A DNA stretch of 64,000 nt from an uncultured Prevotellaceae bacterium. Its GTDB lineage: Bacteria > Bacteroidota > Bacteroidia > Bacteroidales > Muribaculaceae. A program made the translations under genes and the position numbers. The notes under the pieces were generated by a model. It saw only the letters and a program-made list of their open reading frames with translations, made no database searches and was not told the DNA's origin. The stretch spans positions 23,266-87,265 of the forward strand of contig ONKF01000005.1 in the NCBI GenBank assembly GCA_900318335.1. The letters are read 5' to 3'. Positions 8,256 to 17,958 of the stretch are shown one piece after another; the stretch's first letter is position 1, and each line of letters opens with the position of its first letter.

Positions 8256-11200
8256 ATGATGACAGCTATGAAAAAGATATTTTTACTTGCCGTAGCCGCC
8301 ATCATGGCAGCTGGCGCAATGCAGGCTAAGACAGCCGATGAAATCCGCATTTACCTGAATCCGGGCCATGGCAGCTGGGGTCCCAACGACCGCCCCATGG
8401 CGACTATCCCCTATCCCAACCTGCCCGAAACGGGACGTCCCGACACCAATGGTTTCTATGAGAGTAACACCAACCTGTGGAAGTCTATCCAGACGCGTGC
8501 CGCTCTCATCAAGATGGGCGTGAAACCCGAGAACATCACCATGTCAAGGTGGTTTAATGGACCATACCCCTATGTATCAGGTGCTCCCGATGCTGAGATT
8601 TATAACCGCCCCCTCTCGGAAATCTGTGAGGAGGTCGAAGTGGGCAACTATGACATGTTCCTGTCCCATCACTCCAACGCCGCTACAGATGGAACCTCAA
8701 CCAATTATCCGTTGATGCTCTATCGTGGTAATGATGGCGCTGGTGGAGATCTGGCACCTGGCAGCCGTGACATGGCATTGACCTGCTGGCCGATTTTCTA
8801 CACCAACGCGATTGACCCGATGACCCACTACAGCCCCACGTCTAACAATGTGCGTGGTGACATCAGTTTCTATGGCAGTTCATCGACCCGTGTTGACCCC
8901 AACACCGGTATTGCTTATACGGGTTATCTGGGTGTCCTCAAGCATGGCGCTCCCGGTTTTCTTGTAGAAGGCTATTTCCACACTTATCAGCCCGCACGTC
9001 ACCGTGCCCTGAACATGGATTACTGCCATCAGGAAGGTGTGCGCATCGCACGCGGTATCGGACAGTACTTTGGCCTGAATCCCGAGAATACCGGCTATAT
9101 CATGGGTACCGTCAAGGACGTGCACGAACACCTGATCCACAACCTGTATAACTACAATGCAGGCACAATGGACCAGTGGGCACCCATCAATGGCGCCGTT
9201 GTCATCCTGTACAAGAACGGACAGGAAGTGGCACGCTACACGACCGATCAGAACTATAACGGCGTGTTTGTGTTCGAGAACCTTGAGCCCGGCACCTATA
9301 CCATTAGCGTAGAGGCCGAGGGTTATAAGCCCCTGGGTGAATACGCTGCAGCCACCGTCGACGATCAGTGGCAGGATCTCATCAGCGCAGCCGCCGGCAA
9401 CATTGTGGTAGAGGCCAATAAGACAACATACGTTGTTCCGATGCTCGAGGTGGCCGACTATGTTGAGCCTACTGAGCATTATGAGAACTATCCTGAGCCC
9501 GAGTTGCCCGGATATGTGACTGCTCCCACTCAGCTCGAACTGACTTGTGATGAGGGTACCACCTATGATCTGGACGGCACCATCAAGCGTATGATCGTTC
9601 GCGGCGACAGCACCATCGTGCTGACCAATGCTGCCGACGGAACGCCTCACGTCTATCTGATCAATAACATCGATAAGGCGGTTGTAAAAGAGCTGAGCAT
9701 TGCCAATGTCGCTCCCGTTGAGCCCAACAATGCGGGCTTCTATAGCCGCTTGAACGATATCGCATTCACTGCCGACGGTCAGCTTGTGGGTATCAATTGT
9801 GTTCAGACCCAGTTTGGCGACGGTCAGGTGAATGCCGGATTTGAGCGCGGCACCTTGCGCTTGTACAAGTGGGCTGACTATGACAGCGATCCTATTGAAT
9901 GGGTAACTACTCAGAGCTCAGCCAACTTCTACTATTACCGTGCTCAGTCACTCGCCATCGATGGCGAAGCCGCCAACTGCACTATTACAATCATCGGTAC
10001 CAATGATGCTGCCAGCAGCGCCGGTGGCATGAGATTCCTCAAGTTGGGTATTGTGAATAACCAGCTTGCGAGCACCGTTTATACCGAGAAGACGATCACG
10101 GCAGCCAGCAACTTTACCAAGACTAAGATTGGCGAGCCTCAGGTTGTACTCTCGCCGCGCAGCGATAACCAAGTCATGCTCGATGGCGAGAACACACTGA
10201 TTATGGAGGTTGATCCCGCCGACACCAACGGCACCGACAGCGAGGTCGTTGGCCGCTTCCAGGGCAAGGAAACCGACATTCCTGTCAAGGGTACTTCGTT
10301 CTTCAAGTATGCTCAGCACCAGTACATGGTTGCGCCCTATGTCGCTCCTGTCAGGGAAGACGGCATCAGCGTTGGCGGTATCAAGTTGTATGACATCACC
10401 GCAGGCCTCGACCAGGCTGCTCTGGTTGCCACAACCAATACCGACCTCAACCCGCTGGCCTGCCAGTTCATGGCAACGGGCGCCAATGTCAAGGGCGAGG
10501 ACATCTACCTGTACCTGATGCAGGACAACAAGATGACCAAGTGGCAAGCCGCTGCCGACACCCAACCCGGTGTGAAGGGTATCTATGCCTACGGCCTGAA
10601 TGTTGATGAAGATCTGTTCACCTTCTATTCCAACGATGCCGCCAAGAATGCTTACATCACTTTCTATGACACCGACGGCAATGCAGTCGCAACAGTCAAT
10701 GTTCCCGATGTGCAAGAGGGTGAGAACCATATCAACATCAACGTCAGTGAGCTTGAGGGCGTTCAGCCTGGTAGCACCTTGACATGGTCAGTGACCGTTG
10801 AGGGTGAAGAGATCACCACCATCAAGCGCATTAATGCGGCTGGTCCCACCTATAGCGGCCAGTTGTATGTTGCCGTTGACAAGTCGCCCACAAGTCCCAA
10901 GATGGGTACCATCTATGCCGGCAACCGTGTGGGCAGCACCAGCACTGCCAACGGTGTATATCTGTATGACGCTAACGGTGTACGTGTAAGTGACCAGGTT
11001 TACAGGGGCAACCATGCTTGGCGTAACAACTGCCGCATGGGAATCGACGCCCAGGGTAAACTCTATGTTCCCGATTGGGGCGATCCCACCTCTGGTGTAT
11101 TCATTGCCGATCCGTTGAATATCGAAGGTGAGTGGACAGAATTCTTTATCGGTACCCGTGACGGTAACGGTCTGATCACCAACAATGGTGTGAACGTCGG

Positions 11201-12050
11201 TTCATCGACGCCTGGTGTAGGCATCGGTGGCAGTGGTGCGGATACCAAGTTGTATGTTTACCTTGAGGATATGATTGGAGCCTCGGGTAAGGGCAACAAC
11301 GTGGGCGTTTACAACATCGGTCAGCCCGACGGCAGTGTCGTTGATACCTGGCAAACTGCTCCCAGCAAGTTCTATGATGTGGGTGCAATGGAGCTCAACG
11401 GTAATGGTAATGTTGTCGTCGATGGTCAAGGCCGTGGTGTATGGGTAGCCCAGTACCGCAGTGCCGGCCAGAATGGCAGTGGAGTTCCCTCGATCATCTT
11501 TGTTGACAATGAGGGCAATGTGACCTTCAACTCCTGCCGTGAGCCCTACTCTGAGATGCTCAATGGTAGTGATCGTGCCGGCTTTGCCATCAATGACGCT
11601 TGCGACATGCTCGTCATCAATGACGGTAGCGGTGTGCTTCAGTTCTATGACCTGACGTGGAATGGCAGCACTCCCGATATCACGCCCAAGTACTCTTATA
11701 AGGCTGATGCCCGCAACAGTGCCGGTTCAATCTTCCAGATGGCATTTGATTATGCCGGTAACCTTGTGTGCGCTGGCGGCAATATCGGTATCTACTCGTT
11801 GCCTACCGCCCAGAATGTCCACACCACTCCTGCTATGGGTACCATCATCGTTCCCGGTACCCTCCCGACAGGTCACGATGTGAACTGTGACGGTATCACG
11901 AGCATCTCGGATGCCACCACTCTGATCGACTACCTGTTGGGTGCCGATCCGCAGCCCATCAACCTGGATGCAGCCGAGGTGGATGGCCAGCAAGGTGTCA
12001 CCATCTCTGATTTGACCTCATTGATTGATTATCTGTTGTCAGGCAATTGA
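8256..12050 (+). CDS. Secreted N-acetylmuramoyl-L-alanine amidase with propeller region and C-terminal dockerin-like domain
   Basis: A 1264-residue exported protein; the signal peptide runs to about residue 24 (MKKIFLLAVAAIM...MQA). Residues 30-270 form an Amidase_3 domain that cleaves the MurNAc-L-Ala bond of peptidoglycan. The pattern gives zinc ligands H38 (LNPGHG), E69 and H139 (SHHSNA) and catalytic E238 (LVEGYF). About residues 280-390 resemble a carboxypeptidase-regulatory beta-sandwich (GAVVILYKNGQEV, FENLEPGTYTISVEAEGY). A long repetitive region, probably beta-propeller, follows. The last 57 residues hold two calcium-loop-like repeats (DVNCDGITSISDATTLIDYL and VTISDLTSLIDYLL), as in type I dockerins. 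The ATG at 8268 is an alternative start. The amidase call is firm; the other domains are inferred by pattern. Confidence 0.85.
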   Translation: MMTAMKKIFLLAVAAIMAAGAMQAKTADEIRIYLNPGHGSWGPNDRPMATIPYPNLPETGRPDTNGFYESNTNLWKSIQTRAALIKMGVKPENITMSRWFNGPYPYVSGAPDAEIYNRPLSEICEEVEVGNYDMFLSHHSNAATDGTSTNYPLMLYRGNDGAGGDLAPGSRDMALTCWPIFYTNAIDPMTHYSPTSNNVRGDISFYGSSSTRVDPNTGIAYTGYLGVLKHGAPGFLVEGYFHTYQPARHRALNMDYCHQEGVRIARGIGQYFGLNPENTGYIMGTVKDVHEHLIHNLYNYNAGTMDQWAPINGAVVILYKNGQEVARYTTDQNYNGVFVFENLEPGTYTISVEAEGYKPLGEYAAATVDDQWQDLISAAAGNIVVEANKTTYVVPMLEVADYVEPTEHYENYPEPELPGYVTAPTQLELTCDEGTTYDLDGTIKRMIVRGDSTIVLTNAADGTPHVYLINNIDKAVVKELSIANVAPVEPNNAGFYSRLNDIAFTADGQLVGINCVQTQFGDGQVNAGFERGTLRLYKWADYDSDPIEWVTTQSSANFYYYRAQSLAIDGEAANCTITIIGTNDAASSAGGMRFLKLGIVNNQLASTVYTEKTITAASNFTKTKIGEPQVVLSPRSDNQVMLDGENTLIMEVDPADTNGTDSEVVGRFQGKETDIPVKGTSFFKYAQHQYMVAPYVAPVREDGISVGGIKLYDITAGLDQAALVATTNTDLNPLACQFMATGANVKGEDIYLYLMQDNKMTKWQAAADTQPGVKGIYAYGLNVDEDLFTFYSNDAAKNAYITFYDTDGNAVATVNVPDVQEGENHININVSELEGVQPGSTLTWSVTVEGEEITTIKRINAAGPTYSGQLYVAVDKSPTSPKMGTIYAGNRVGSTSTANGVYLYDANGVRVSDQVYRGNHAWRNNCRMGIDAQGKLYVPDWGDPTSGVFIADPLNIEGEWTEFFIGTRDGNGLITNNGVNVGSSTPGVGIGGSGADTKLYVYLEDMIGASGKGNNVGVYNIGQPDGSVVDTWQTAPSKFYDVGAMELNGNGNVVVDGQGRGVWVAQYRSAGQNGSGVPSIIFVDNEGNVTFNSCREPYSEMLNGSDRAGFAINDACDMLVINDGSGVLQFYDLTWNGSTPDITPKYSYKADARNSAGSIFQMAFDYAGNLVCAGGNIGIYSLPTAQNVHTTPAMGTIIVPGTLPTGHDVNCDGITSISDATTLIDYLLGADPQPINLDAAEVDGQQGVTISDLTSLIDYLLSGN

Positions 12051-12083
12051 TGACGTTATCAACGGAAGAACCTATCCTTTTCG

Positions 12084-12115
12084 GGCGGCTCGACACAGGT
12101 CGGGCCGCCTGTTTT
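12084..12115 (+). terminator. Intrinsic terminator after the amidase gene
   Basis: Ten-base GC-rich arms (12084-12093 and 12100-12109, one G-T pair) with a 6-nt loop are followed by GTTTT, 33 nt after the stop codon. Confidence 0.8.
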
Positions 12116-12145
12116 AGTTATTTTTATATAAATGAGGAGTAGGTA

Positions 12146-12177
12146 TTGAACGCAATACAACTTTTTTTGTAATTTTG
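12146..12177 (+). promoter_or_regulatory. Promoter (TTG ... TAATTTTG) for lon
   Basis: TAATTTTG at 12170-12177 has a TTG at 12146-12148, 21 nt upstream. The lon ATG follows 44 nt after the box. No heat-shock operator was recognised. Confidence 0.65.
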
Positions 12178-12221
12178 CCCCCCGAATTTGAAAGCAGAAG
12201 CAAGAATACTACTATCAAAAT

Positions 12222-14666
12222 ATGATTGACCTGTTAGATAACATAGATGCCGAGATGAACGATACCGGCACCCGCGTGGTTCCCATCATCACCGAGATTC
12301 ATGATGTGAAGGATGGAACCGATATTCAGGACAGCGATGCCGATGATATACCCATCCTGCCGTTGCGCAACATGGTATTGTTCCCCTCAATGACCATGCC
12401 CGTGTCGGTGGGTCGTGAGAAATCCATGCGGCTTATCAAGGACGCTGAGGAAAAACATGCGACCATCGCAGTGTTCTGCCAGTATGACAGTCACGTCGAG
12501 GATCCCATGGAGCGAGACCTGTACCGATATGGCACACTGGCCAACATCATCAAGGTGCTTGAACTGCCCGACGGCTCGACCAATGTCATCCTGCAAGGAC
12601 GTTCGGCATGCCAACTGGAACAGATTGTTCAAGTCTCGCCCTACTTGCGCGGATCGGTCAAGCTTGTTGAGGACAAGCTGCCGCTTGCTGGCGACAAGGA
12701 GTTTGAGATGCTGATGCAATCCATCGTCGAGGTGACACTGCGGATGCTGCGTAATATGGGTAACAACGGGCGCGAATTGGCCTTTGCCATGAAGAATATC
12801 GACAATCCCATGTACATGATCAACTTCCTGGCCACGAATATCGCCTTTGACTCGGACCAGAAGCAGCACATGCTCGAGGAGCGCGATATCAAGAAACGCG
12901 CCTACCTCCTGTTTGCCTTGCTCTCACGCGAGGAACAGCTTGTCGAGATTAAGGCCAATATCCAATCCCGCACCCGTGAGGAGTTGTCCCAGCAGCAGCG
13001 CGACCACTTCCTGCAGCAACAGATACGCACTATTCAAGAAGAATTGGGCACCGACGTTGACGACATCCAGGAATTGCAGGAGCGAGGTAGCAAGATGAAG
13101 TGGAGCGAGGATGTGCAGAAGCATTTTGAAAAGGAACTGCGCAAACTCGAGCGCCTCAATCCCCAGACGCCAGACTACTCGGTCCAGTATGCCTACTTGG
13201 ATAATATGCTCAACCTGCCCTGGGACACCTATACCGAGGACTTATTTGACCTCAAGAAGGTAGAGCAGAAACTCAATGACGACCACTACGGTCTGGAAAA
13301 AGTGAAAGACCGTATCCTCGAGCATCTGTCCGTGCTCAAGTTGCGCGGAGACCTCAAGGCTCCCATCCTGTGCCTGTATGGCCCTCCGGGTGTGGGCAAG
13401 ACCTCACTGGGCAAGTCGATTGCCGACGCCCTGCACCGTGAGTATGCCCGAATCTCCTTGGGTGGATTGCACGACGAGGCCGAGATACGCGGTCACCGCC
13501 GCACCTACATCGGCGCCATGCCTGGTCGAATCATCGCCGCTCTGGCCAAGTGCGGCAGCAACAATCCCGTTATCGTGCTCGACGAGATTGACAAGGTGGG
13601 CCAGGACTTCAAGGGTGATCCATCGTCAGCGTTGCTCGAGGTGCTTGATCCCGAGCAGAATGGGCACTTCCATGACAATTACTTGGATGTGGACTATGAC
13701 TTGTCCAAAATCCTGTTTATCGCAACGGCCAACAGCCTGGCGACCGTGAGCCGTCCACTGCTTGACCGTATGGAGGTCATCGAAATCACAGGCTATATCC
13801 CCGAGGAAAAGCTTGAAATCGCCAAGCGCCACCTCGTCCCCAAGGAGCTGAAGGAAAACGGCTTCAAAAAGAACGAAATCAAGTTTGGCAAACAGGTGCT
13901 GCTCAAGATGATCGAGGATTACACCCGTGAATCGGGTGTGCGCCAACTGGAGAAGAAAATCGCCACCGTGCTGCGCCGTGTGGCACGCCACAAGGCCAGC
14001 GGTGACCCCTACCCGACCAGCATCAAGGTGGATGACCTGAAGGAATACCTGGGTGCTCCCGATTACAGTCGCGACAAGTATGAGGGTAATGAGTTTGCCG
14101 GTGTGGTAACCGGCTTGGCATGGACTGCCGTGGGTGGTGAAATCCTGTTTGTGGAATCGTCGTTGGCTCGCGGCAAGGGCGAGAAATTGACCTTGACGGG
14201 CAATCTGGGCGATGTGATGAAGGAATCGGCAGTGATTGCGCTTCAATACCTGCGTTCACACTGCTCATTGCTCAACATTGCCCCTGAGCTGTTTGACAAG
14301 TACAACGTGCACATCCATGTACCCGAGGGCGCGATTCCCAAAGACGGTCCGTCGGCAGGTGTGACTATGGTTACCTCGCTCGCTTCATCGTTTACCCAGC
14401 GCAAAGTCAAGGATCACTTGGCAATGACTGGCGAAATCACCCTGCGTGGCAAGGTGTTGCCCGTGGGTGGCATCAAGGAAAAGATCCTGGCTGCCAAGCG
14501 TGCCGGAATCAGGGAAATCATCCTCTGCAAGGACAACCGTAAAGATATTGAGGAAATTAATGAGATGTACCTCAAGGGTTTGACATTCCACTATGTCAAT
14601 ACCATCAAGGATGTGCTCGACCTGGCCCTGTTACCCGAAAAGGTGAAAGATGCCATCGAACTGTGA
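12222..14666 (+). CDS. lon: ATP-dependent protease Lon
   Basis: Cytoplasmic AAA+ serine protease that removes misfolded and regulatory proteins. The 814-residue protein has the LonA layout. The substrate-binding N-domain runs to about residue 240, with [16 protein letters not shown] near residue 46. The AAA+ module has Walker A GPPGVGKT at 387-394 and Walker [12 protein letters not shown]. The C-terminal protease domain has the catalytic pair S711 (DGPSAGVT) and K754 (GGIKEK). Length is typical. It is flanked by its own promoter and by an intergenic repeat plus hairpin downstream. Confidence 0.98.
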   Translation: MIDLLDNIDAEMNDTGTRVVPIITEIHDVKDGTDIQDSDADDIPILPLRNMVLFPSMTMPVSVGREKSMRLIKDAEEKHATIAVFCQYDSHVEDPMERDLYRYGTLANIIKVLELPDGSTNVILQGRSACQLEQIVQVSPYLRGSVKLVEDKLPLAGDKEFEMLMQSIVEVTLRMLRNMGNNGRELAFAMKNIDNPMYMINFLATNIAFDSDQKQHMLEERDIKKRAYLLFALLSREEQLVEIKANIQSRTREELSQQQRDHFLQQQIRTIQEELGTDVDDIQELQERGSKMKWSEDVQKHFEKELRKLERLNPQTPDYSVQYAYLDNMLNLPWDTYTEDLFDLKKVEQKLNDDHYGLEKVKDRILEHLSVLKLRGDLKAPILCLYGPPGVGKTSLGKSIADALHREYARISLGGLHDEAEIRGHRRTYIGAMPGRIIAALAKCGSNNPVIVLDEIDKVGQDFKGDPSSALLEVLDPEQNGHFHDNYLDVDYDLSKILFIATANSLATVSRPLLDRMEVIEITGYIPEEKLEIAKRHLVPKELKENGFKKNEIKFGKQVLLKMIEDYTRESGVRQLEKKIATVLRRVARHKASGDPYPTSIKVDDLKEYLGAPDYSRDKYEGNEFAGVVTGLAWTAVGGEILFVESSLARGKGEKLTLTGNLGDVMKESAVIALQYLRSHCSLLNIAPELFDKYNVHIHVPEGAIPKDGPSAGVTMVTSLASSFTQRKVKDHLAMTGEITLRGKVLPVGGIKEKILAAKRAGIREIILCKDNRKDIEEINEMYLKGLTFHYVNTIKDVLDLALLPEKVKDAIEL

Positions 14667-14671
14667 TGCTT

Positions 14672-14701
14672 AGTTTAAAGTTTAGAGTTTAAAGTTTAAA
14701 G
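14672..14701. repeat. Intergenic degenerate heptamer repeat (AGTTTAA/AGTTTAG)
   Basis: Four head-to-tail 7-mers of the form AGTTTAR begin 5 nt after the lon stop codon. The same unit array recurs at 39756-39784 and 58565-58594, each time in a gap between genes. Confidence 0.75.
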
Positions 14702-14739
14702 GAGGCATCCGCATTCTTAGAGCCAAAAGCCTAATAAAG

Positions 14740-14784
14740 AACAGGATGTGTCATAATAAACCTATGGTTATGACACATCCTGTT
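14740..14784. terminator. Bidirectional hairpin between lon and luxS
   Basis: Perfect 17-base arms (14740-14756 and 14768-14784) sit between convergent genes. A T-rich stretch follows on the plus strand, so it probably ends lon transcription and perhaps luxS transcription as well. Confidence 0.75.
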
Positions 14785-14801
14785 GTTTTGTATACGTTTT
14801 G

Positions 14802-15284
14802 TTAATCAGGATAAGTGAGGTTCTCGGGCTGGATGTCCTTGAGGACCTCAATGTAGTATTTACGGGCCTCCCATTTGGCCATGGGCAGATTGTTGAGCAT
14901 GTAGTTGCCGCAGTCATGGGCATTGGCACCTGGGATATCACCGTCATAGTCGGCCATCCATTGGAACAGTTCCTGCATCAGGGGCACAATGTCACGACTC
15001 TCGAGGTCGCCCTTAAGCAACAAGTAATTACCGGTGCAGCACCCCATTGGGCCCCAATACACAACCTTGCTTCCCCACTGGGGGTGGTTGCGCAGGTAGG
15101 TAGCGGCCAAGTGCTCGATGGTGTGAAGAGCGCTTTGACTCACAGCCGGCTCTCTGTTGGGCAACTTCATGCGTATGTCAAACGTTGTAATCACATCGCC
15201 GCCATCCAGATAATCCTTGCGTGACACATAGATGCCTCGCATCAACTTGGTGTGGTCAATCTTGAAACTATCGATCTTTTCCAT
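14802..15284 (-). CDS. luxS: S-ribosylhomocysteine lyase LuxS
   Basis: Cleaves S-ribosylhomocysteine to homocysteine and DPD, the precursor of autoinducer-2. The 160-residue protein has the metal ligands H54 and H58 (HTIEH) and a third ligand Cys in AHDCGNY. The catalytic Cys region is GCCTGNY. The start is the ATG at 15282-15284 (MEKIDSFKIDHTKL), matching the family. The frame stays open to 15434, but that part overlaps the mtnN reading frame. It follows mtnN by 22 nt, which gives the two consecutive steps from S-adenosylhomocysteine to AI-2. Confidence 0.97.
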   Translation of the reverse strand: MEKIDSFKIDHTKLMRGIYVSRKDYLDGGDVITTFDIRMKLPNREPAVSQSALHTIEHLAATYLRNHPQWGSKVVYWGPMGCCTGNYLLLKGDLESRDIVPLMQELFQWMADYDGDIPGANAHDCGNYMLNNLPMAKWEARKYYIEVLKDIQPENLTYPD

Positions 15285-15306
15285 TTCAGTTGTCGGTTTT
15301 TTAAGC

Positions 15307-15984
15307 CTATAATCTTTTAATGATGTCTCTAACCAGATTGAAGGTCTCCTGGGGGGCATCGCTCCAGAAGTCCAGGTACTGACGGGTATTGTCGTGACTG
15401 GCACCGGGAGAGTCGCTGATGACACGCAGGGCAAGGAACGGCACCTTATTCAAGTAGCACACTTGGGCAATCGCTCCCGATTCCATATCCACAGCGAGCA
15501 CTTCGGGAAAATCCCCCTTGATGCGCTCCACATCCTCCTTCTTGTCAATGAATTGGTCGCCCGAGCAGATCACGCCCTTGTGGATCTCTTTTGATTCAGG
15601 AAGCATATCCAGCAATCTGGATGCCCCCTCGAAGTAGAGTGGCAAGCCTTGCACGCGGCCCAGCTCACTCTCGGGTCCGCACCACACGTCGTGATAGGCG
15701 ACACGTTCGCCAGCCACCACGTCCATCACATTGACCGACTTGTCGGCGCCGCCAGCTACACCACTATTGATGATGAAATCGGGCAAGAATGAATTGACGA
15801 GAGTGAGTGCTCCCATGGCGGCATTGACCTTGCCGATACCACACTGCATTGCTATCACGTCATGCCTACCCATTTTACCACGATGGAACTCAAAACCACC
15901 CATACGACTCTCTTCACTATCCTTGAGCAACGGGAGGAGTAATTCCAGCTCCTTGTGCATTGCCACGATGATTCCTATCTTCAT
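15307..15984 (-). CDS. mtnN: 5'-methylthioadenosine/S-adenosylhomocysteine nucleosidase
   Basis: Removes adenine from SAH and MTA, supplying S-ribosylhomocysteine to LuxS. The 225-residue protein starts MKIGIIVAMHKELELLLPLL. It has the nucleosidase motifs IAMQCGIGKVNAAMGA and INSGVAGG, and the ribose/catalytic stretch AVDMESGAIAQVCY with D in RVISDSPG. Length is typical. It is first in a two-gene operon with luxS, behind a TAACTTTG box. Confidence 0.96.
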   Translation of the reverse strand: MKIGIIVAMHKELELLLPLLKDSEESRMGGFEFHRGKMGRHDVIAMQCGIGKVNAAMGALTLVNSFLPDFIINSGVAGGADKSVNVMDVVAGERVAYHDVWCGPESELGRVQGLPLYFEGASRLLDMLPESKEIHKGVICSGDQFIDKKEDVERIKGDFPEVLAVDMESGAIAQVCYLNKVPFLALRVISDSPGASHDNTRQYLDFWSDAPQETFNLVRDIIKRL

Positions 15985-16013
15985 TTTATCAGAACTATTT
16001 TGATTATAAAGTG

Positions 16014-16021
16014 CAAAGTTA
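16014..16021 (-). promoter_or_regulatory. -7 promoter box (TAACTTTG) for mtnN-luxS
   Basis: TAACTTTG on the minus strand, 29 nt before the mtnN ATG. Confidence 0.6.
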
Positions 16022-16095
16022 CAAAATAGTTTTTAGTTTTCGGTCAAATGCGGATGCCAACTGATGTCTGAAGACGTAAATTGAAAACTTTTTAC

Positions 16096-16103
16096 TATTT
16101 TTG
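16096..16103 (+). promoter_or_regulatory. -7 promoter box (TATTTTTG) abutting the DUF1893 start codon
   Basis: TATTTTTG, then CCAC, then the ATG at 16108. The same 4-nt spacing occurs at three other genes here and predicts a leaderless transcript. Confidence 0.7.
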
Positions 16104-16107
16104 CCAC

Positions 16108-16518
16108 ATGAAACAGTTGATAGATATCTTGCAAAACGAAGGCTTGACCCTGGTTGTGAAAAGTGCTGATGGCACGATTCACCGCTTCATCCAGCGCGGA
16201 GTGAAAGACTTATTGGCACTGGTGACCGAGGATCCCGGTCTATTGCATGGCGCACTTGTTGCCGACAAGGCTGTGGGAAAGGCTGCTGCTGCCTGTATGA
16301 CCGTGGGCGGTGTGAAAGAAGTCTATGCCCATGTGATGAGTGAACCTGCCCTTGCACTATTGCATGCCCATGGGATAAATGCCGATTACGGCCAACTGGT
16401 TCACCACATCATCAATCGTGCTGGTGACGGCTGGTGCCCCATGGAACAACTGTCCCGCGACATCGATGATCCAAAAGAGATTATCCCTAAAATCCAAGAG
16501 TTTTTCAAAACCCATTAA
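16108..16518 (+). CDS. DUF1893 domain protein
   Basis: A 136-residue cytoplasmic protein of unknown function. It matches the DUF1893 pattern: an N-terminal segment about SADGTIHRFIQRGVKDLL, an Ala/Gly-rich middle VADKAVGKAAAACMTVGGV, and VYAHVMSEPALALLHAHGI. The family is related in memory to cytidine-deaminase-like folds, but no zinc motif is visible here. It stands alone between divergent mtnN and convergent prfA, has its own promoter, and is followed by two hairpins. The start is fixed by the promoter box 4 nt upstream. Confidence 0.85.
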   Translation: MKQLIDILQNEGLTLVVKSADGTIHRFIQRGVKDLLALVTEDPGLLHGALVADKAVGKAAAACMTVGGVKEVYAHVMSEPALALLHAHGINADYGQLVHHIINRAGDGWCPMEQLSRDIDDPKEIIPKIQEFFKTH

Positions 16519-16521
16519 TAA

Positions 16522-16556
16522 AAAACGCTGGTCTCAACAGAGTCCAGCGTTTTCTT
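16522..16556 (+). terminator. Intrinsic terminator after the DUF1893 gene
   Basis: Arms AAAACGCTGG (16522-16531) and CCAGCGTTTT (16544-16553) lie just after the stop codon. Confidence 0.85.
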
Positions 16557-16636
16557 CATTAAACATCACTAATTGTTACTATAGCTGTGCCTTCATGCTT
16601 CAGAAATAGGTTCTCGTTTACCATATAGACACATGT

Positions 16637-16670
16637 AAACGCCGCTTTGTTACAGCAAAACGGCGTTTTA
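16637..16670. terminator. Second hairpin between convergent DUF1893 gene and prfA
   Basis: Thirteen-base arms (16637-16649 and 16656-16668, one imperfect pair) are followed by T residues on the plus strand. The A-rich 5' arm start could also serve the opposite direction. Confidence 0.65.
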
Positions 16671-16760
16671 ACATTACTTTAACAATATCGTTATTTACTG
16701 TTATTTTTCAGCGAAAAGTAGTGAGGCCAAATAACACGCTCAGTCGCTTGATTGTTACTA

Positions 16761-17870
16761 CTACATCTCGGCTTCCTTGAGTTTCTCGGCATTCTCGGCG
16801 ACAATGAGGTGATCGATGCAGTCCTGGATGTCACCGTCCATAAAGGCAGGCAGATTATAGATGGTGTAGCCGATGCGATGGTCGGTGATGCGGCCCTGTG
16901 GATAGTTGTAAGTGCGGATCTTGGCCGAACGGTCACCAGTCGAGACGAGCGTCTTGCGACGCGAGGCGATGTCGTCCATATACTTCTGATGCTCGTGGTC
17001 GTAAATGAAAGTGCGCAGACGTGCCAGTGCCCTTTCCTTGTTCTTGGGCTGGTCACGTGTCTCGGTACACTCGATGAGGATTTCCTGCTGTTCACCCGTG
17101 TTGGGATTGGTCCACATGTAGCGAAGGCGCACACCGCTGTTCACCTTGTTCACGTTCTGGCCACCGGCACCACCGCTGCGGAAGGTGTCCCACTTGATCT
17201 CGCCCTCGTTGATGTGCACGTCAAATGGCTCGGCCTCGGGCAGCACAGCCACACTGGCTGCCGAAGTATGGACACGTCCCTGAGTCTCGGTGACGGGCAC
17301 GCGCTGCACGCGGTGAACACCCGACTCATACTTCAATGTGCCATACACATTATCGCCCGTGATACTGAACACGATTTCCTTGAAGCCACCCACGGCGCCC
17401 TCACTGCAACTGGACATCTGCACATTCCACCCCTTGGTCTCGCAGTAGCGGGTGTACATGCGGGCCAGGTCACCGGCAAACAACGCGGCCTCGTCACCAC
17501 CCGTACCGCCACGGATTTCCAGAACCACGTTCTTGCTATCCTCGGGATCCTCGGGAATGAGCAACAGCTTGATTTCCTCTTCCAGTTTGGGCACTTCGGC
17601 CTGATTGGCGTCGATTTCCTCACGAGCCATCGCGCGCAGGTCCTCATCGGTTTCGGTTTCCAGCACAGCCTTTGCCTGCTCGATGTCCTCGAGCAGCTTG
17701 CGGTAACGGTGGGTTGCATTGAGCAATGTTTCCAAGCTCTTATATTCCTTGGTGAGCTTGACATAACGCCGCTGGTCGGCGATAACATTGGGGTCGGTAA
17801 TCAGGGTGCCGATTTCCTCAAACCGCGCATCCAAGCCGTCCAGGCGCTGCAATAAAGTATTCTCTGCCAT
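16761..17870 (-). CDS. prfA: Peptide chain release factor 1
   Basis: Releases nascent peptides at UAA and UAG. The 369-residue protein has the RF1 codon-recognition tripeptide PVT in HRVQRVPVTETQGRVHTSA and the catalytic GGQ in SGGAGGQNVNKVNSG. The start is the ATG at 17868-17870 (MAENTLLQRLDGL). The nine extra upstream codons to 17897 begin inside the -7 box at 17895-17902, so they cannot be translated from that promoter. Length is as expected for RF1. Confidence 0.96.
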   Translation of the reverse strand: MAENTLLQRLDGLDARFEEIGTLITDPNVIADQRRYVKLTKEYKSLETLLNATHRYRKLLEDIEQAKAVLETETDEDLRAMAREEIDANQAEVPKLEEEIKLLLIPEDPEDSKNVVLEIRGGTGGDEAALFAGDLARMYTRYCETKGWNVQMSSCSEGAVGGFKEIVFSITGDNVYGTLKYESGVHRVQRVPVTETQGRVHTSAASVAVLPEAEPFDVHINEGEIKWDTFRSGGAGGQNVNKVNSGVRLRYMWTNPNTGEQQEILIECTETRDQPKNKERALARLRTFIYDHEHQKYMDDIASRRKTLVSTGDRSAKIRTYNYPQGRITDHRIGYTIYNLPAFMDGDIQDCIDHLIVAENAEKLKEAEM

Positions 17871-17894
17871 AGTCGTGTTTTTGAAATTTGGCTG

Positions 17895-17902
17895 CAAAGG
17901 TA
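17895..17902 (-). promoter_or_regulatory. -7 promoter box (TACCTTTG) for prfA
   Basis: TACCTTTG on the minus strand, 24 nt before the chosen prfA ATG. It decides the start codon and faces away from the plus-strand box at 17947. Confidence 0.7.
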
Positions 17903-17946
17903 GTGAAAAGGTTTAGGTTTTAGGCTTAAGTCGTTGGGTTTTTTAC

Positions 17947-17954
17947 TACTTTTG
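17947..17954 (+). promoter_or_regulatory. -7 promoter box (TACTTTTG) abutting the LTA-synthase-like gene
   Basis: TACTTTTG, then TAGC, then the ATG at 17959. This is the third example of the 4-nt spacing, predicting a leaderless mRNA. Confidence 0.7.
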
Positions 17955-17958
17955 TAGC

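Noticed and set aside
15285-15434. Longer luxS start
   Set aside because: It overlaps the mtnN coding region out of frame, and LuxS begins MEKIDSFKIDHTKL at 15284.
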